Below are positions 62,497 to 64,000 of a stretch of 64,000 nucleotides of DNA, in pieces. The DNA lies in assembly GCF_023022965.1 (NCBI RefSeq), contig NZ_CP095462.1:1736001-1800000 (forward strand), read 5' to 3'. The notes beneath the pieces were generated by a model. It made no database searches. It worked only from the letters and a program-made list of their open reading frames with translations, and was not told the origin of the DNA. The stretch comes from Ectobacillus sp. JY-23. GTDB taxonomy: Bacteria; Bacillota; Bacilli; Bacillales; Bacillaceae_G. Numbering within the stretch: position 1 is the first letter of the stretch; every line of letters begins with the position of its first letter. The position numbers were made by a program, and so were the translations under genes.

Positions 62497-64000
62497 TTAG
62501 TTGGGGGAATGATTCGGAAATACCGTACTGTATAGTTTATAGCCACCATCTAAGTTTTTAACCCTAAAGCCATGCTGCGTTAAAATACGCGATGCTAAAT
62601 ATCCTCTCATTCCCAACTGACACGTTACATAGAGGGTTTTATCTTTCGGTATTTCACCTAAGTGATCGCGCAGTTCGTCTAATGGTATATTAACAGAGCC
62701 CTTTATTTTACCTTGCTCTAACTCATGTGGTTCACGAACATCGATTAAATAGCCGCCCTGTGCGACAAGTTCATCAATCTCATTCCACTGCACCGTTTCC
62801 ACTAAACCTTCTATAATATTGATAGCTGCATATCCTGCCAAGTTGACAGGATCTTTTGCTGAAGAATATGGGGGTGCATACGCTAGTTCTAAATCAGGTA
62901 AATCTGTCGCTTTTAGCCCTGCACGAATTGCTGTTGCAAGTACATCTATGCGTTTATCTACCCCATCGCGCCCCACACATTGCGCTCCGTATAGCCTGCC
63001 ACTTTCTTTACAAAATAGCAACTTAATTAAGATTGGATGCGCTCCTGGATAATAACCAGCATGCGAGTTAGCCTGAACATGTACTGTTTCATACGGAATT
63101 TCTAAACGCCGTAAAGTTTTTTCATTATTTCCCGTTGCAGCTACTGTAGTTTCAAATACTTTCACAATAGAAGTCCCCATTGTACCTCGATAAGGAGATT
63201 TACGACCGTTGAGCGTATCAGCGATTATGCGCCCCTGTCTATTTGCAGGCCAAGCAAGCGGAATCATTGTCTCCGTTCCATTTATGTAATCTTTAACTTG
63301 GATAGCGTCACCTACTCCATAAATAAATGGGTCCTCTGTTTGAAGGAATTCATCAACCTGGATAGTGCCACGAATCCCTAAAGATAGGCCCGCTTCCTTC
63401 GCCAACTTACTTTCCGGTTGTACTCCTATGGATAAAATAATCATATCTGTTTCCAATACTTTACCGCTTTTCAATTGTACAGACGCTCCATTATTTTCAA
63501 AAGAAGCAATACCATCTTCTAGAATAAGATTAATACCCTTGTCACGAAGGAGATGATGTACACCTGCTATCATCTCGAAGTCAATCGGCGGCATAATCTG
63601 ATTCGCCATTTCCACCAGAGTGACCTGTACCCCTTGTTTATGTAAGTTTTCTACCATTTCCACACCAATAAAACCTCCACCAACTACTACGGCAGACTTT
63701 GGTTTGTTATAATCTAAATACGCTTTAATGCGGTCTGTGTCTGGGATGTTTCGCAAAGTGAATAGATTGTTCGCTTGCTGAATGCCAGGGATAGGAGGGT
63801 ATATTGGATTAGCCCCAGGAGAAAGAATGAGGTAATCATATGATTCCTCGTATTCTTCACCCGTTTGTAAACGCCTTACTGTAACCGACTTTACTTCACG
63901 ATTAATGCGCACTACTTCCGTCATCACGCGAATATCGAGATTAAATCTCTTAGACATTTTTTCTACGGTTTGTACGAGTAATTTTTCTCTTTCCGAAATG
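62497..64000 (-). CDS. CoA-disulfide reductase with C-terminal rhodanese domain, N-terminus beyond the window
   Basis: The coding frame is open up to the right edge (the codons before the first Met at 63957 read SEREKLLVQTVEK), so the true start is outside. Visible: second NADH/FAD Rossmann motif AVVVGGGFIGVEMVENL, the FAD motif FIYGVGDAIQVKD, dimerisation domain (GAQCVGRDGVDKRIDVLATA), and a C-terminal rhodanese domain (about 390-486) with the reactive Cys in LYVTCQLGMRGYLASR. The Cys43-type active site of the reductase lies off-window. This CoADR-RHD architecture is known from Bacillus anthracis; it keeps CoA reduced and may act on persulfides. Confidence 0.9.
   Translation of the reverse strand, partial: ISEREKLLVQTVEKMSKRFNLDIRVMTEVVRINREVKSVTVRRLQTGEEYEESYDYLILSPGANPIYPPIPGIQQANNLFTLRNIPDTDRIKAYLDYNKPKSAVVVGGGFIGVEMVENLHKQGVQVTLVEMANQIMPPIDFEMIAGVHHLLRDKGINLILEDGIASFENNGASVQLKSGKVLETDMIILSIGVQPESKLAKEAGLSLGIRGTIQVDEFLQTEDPFIYGVGDAIQVKDYINGTETMIPLAWPANRQGRIIADTLNGRKSPYRGTMGTSIVKVFETTVAATGNNEKTLRRLEIPYETVHVQANSHAGYYPGAHPILIKLLFCKESGRLYGAQCVGRDGVDKRIDVLATAIRAGLKATDLPDLELAYAPPYSSAKDPVNLAGYAAINIIEGLVETVQWNEIDELVAQGGYLIDVREPHELEQGKIKGSVNIPLDELRDHLGEIPKDKTLYVTCQLGMRGYLASRILTQHGFRVKNLDGGYKLYSTVFPNHSPN

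Overview
The window is a contiguous stretch of chromosome from a low-GC, endospore-forming member of the Bacillaceae. The gene order closely follows the Bacillus subtilis / Bacillus cereus housekeeping backbone, and there are sporulation and germination genes (sspI, a ger receptor operon, ytxC). Several genes read like B. cereus-group proteins, but I cannot fix the species from sequence alone. I see no prophage, insertion sequence, rRNA or tRNA gene. Both ends cut a gene: a subtilisin-family protease on the left and a CoA-disulfide reductase on the right.

Layout. 1-17.1 kb is mixed and partly accessory. It holds the secreted S8 protease, a GNAT acetyltransferase, a decayed ku (NHEJ) remnant, kimA under a c-di-AMP riboswitch, a cold-shock gene, several small exported or membrane proteins of unknown role, a NapA/GerN-type Na+/H+ antiporter, motAB, corA, a three-gene spore germination receptor operon, a CBS-domain protein resembling the c-di-AMP-binding CbpA, and a VanY-type D,D-carboxypeptidase. 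17.1-23.3 kb is backbone: ysmA-like thioesterase, sdhCAB, yslB, uvrC. 23.4-31.9 kb is an island between uvrC and trxA. It has an FTR1 iron permease with its partner protein behind a Fur box, a second Fur-box lipoprotein built from the same kind of domain, and between them a tightly overlapping envelope-glycan operon (epimerase, flippase-like protein, membrane phosphodiesterase, GT2 glycosyltransferase). A GT-C-type membrane protein lies at the uvrC side.

32-64 kb is again backbone, nearly all on the minus strand: trxA; the fatty-acid degradation genes etfA, etfB, enoyl-CoA hydratase and fadR with a FadR operator; fadD; mutS2, polX, cvpA, zapA; pheST with a Phe T-box; ysgA; sspI; ysdC; a dimeric dUTPase; infC-rpmI-rplT with an L20-type leader; thrS with a Thr T-box; ytxC; the replication-restart pair dnaI/dnaB with nrdR; speD; gapB with CcpN-like boxes; coaE; and cdr. 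The backbone is interrupted at 37.6-39.2 kb by a solitary cas6 gene. It has no other cas gene or CRISPR array in the window, and beside it lies an AT-rich intergenic stretch with a perfect 44-bp palindrome and a possible small-RNA unit.

The points most worth following are the solitary Cas6 with its apparent catalytic triad intact and the adjacent palindrome; a speD leader that can fold to hide its own ribosome binding site; the paired Fur-regulated iron proteins; and a 27-residue membrane peptide at the end of the mutS2 unit. All computations implied here (alignments, folding, homology) were done by eye.
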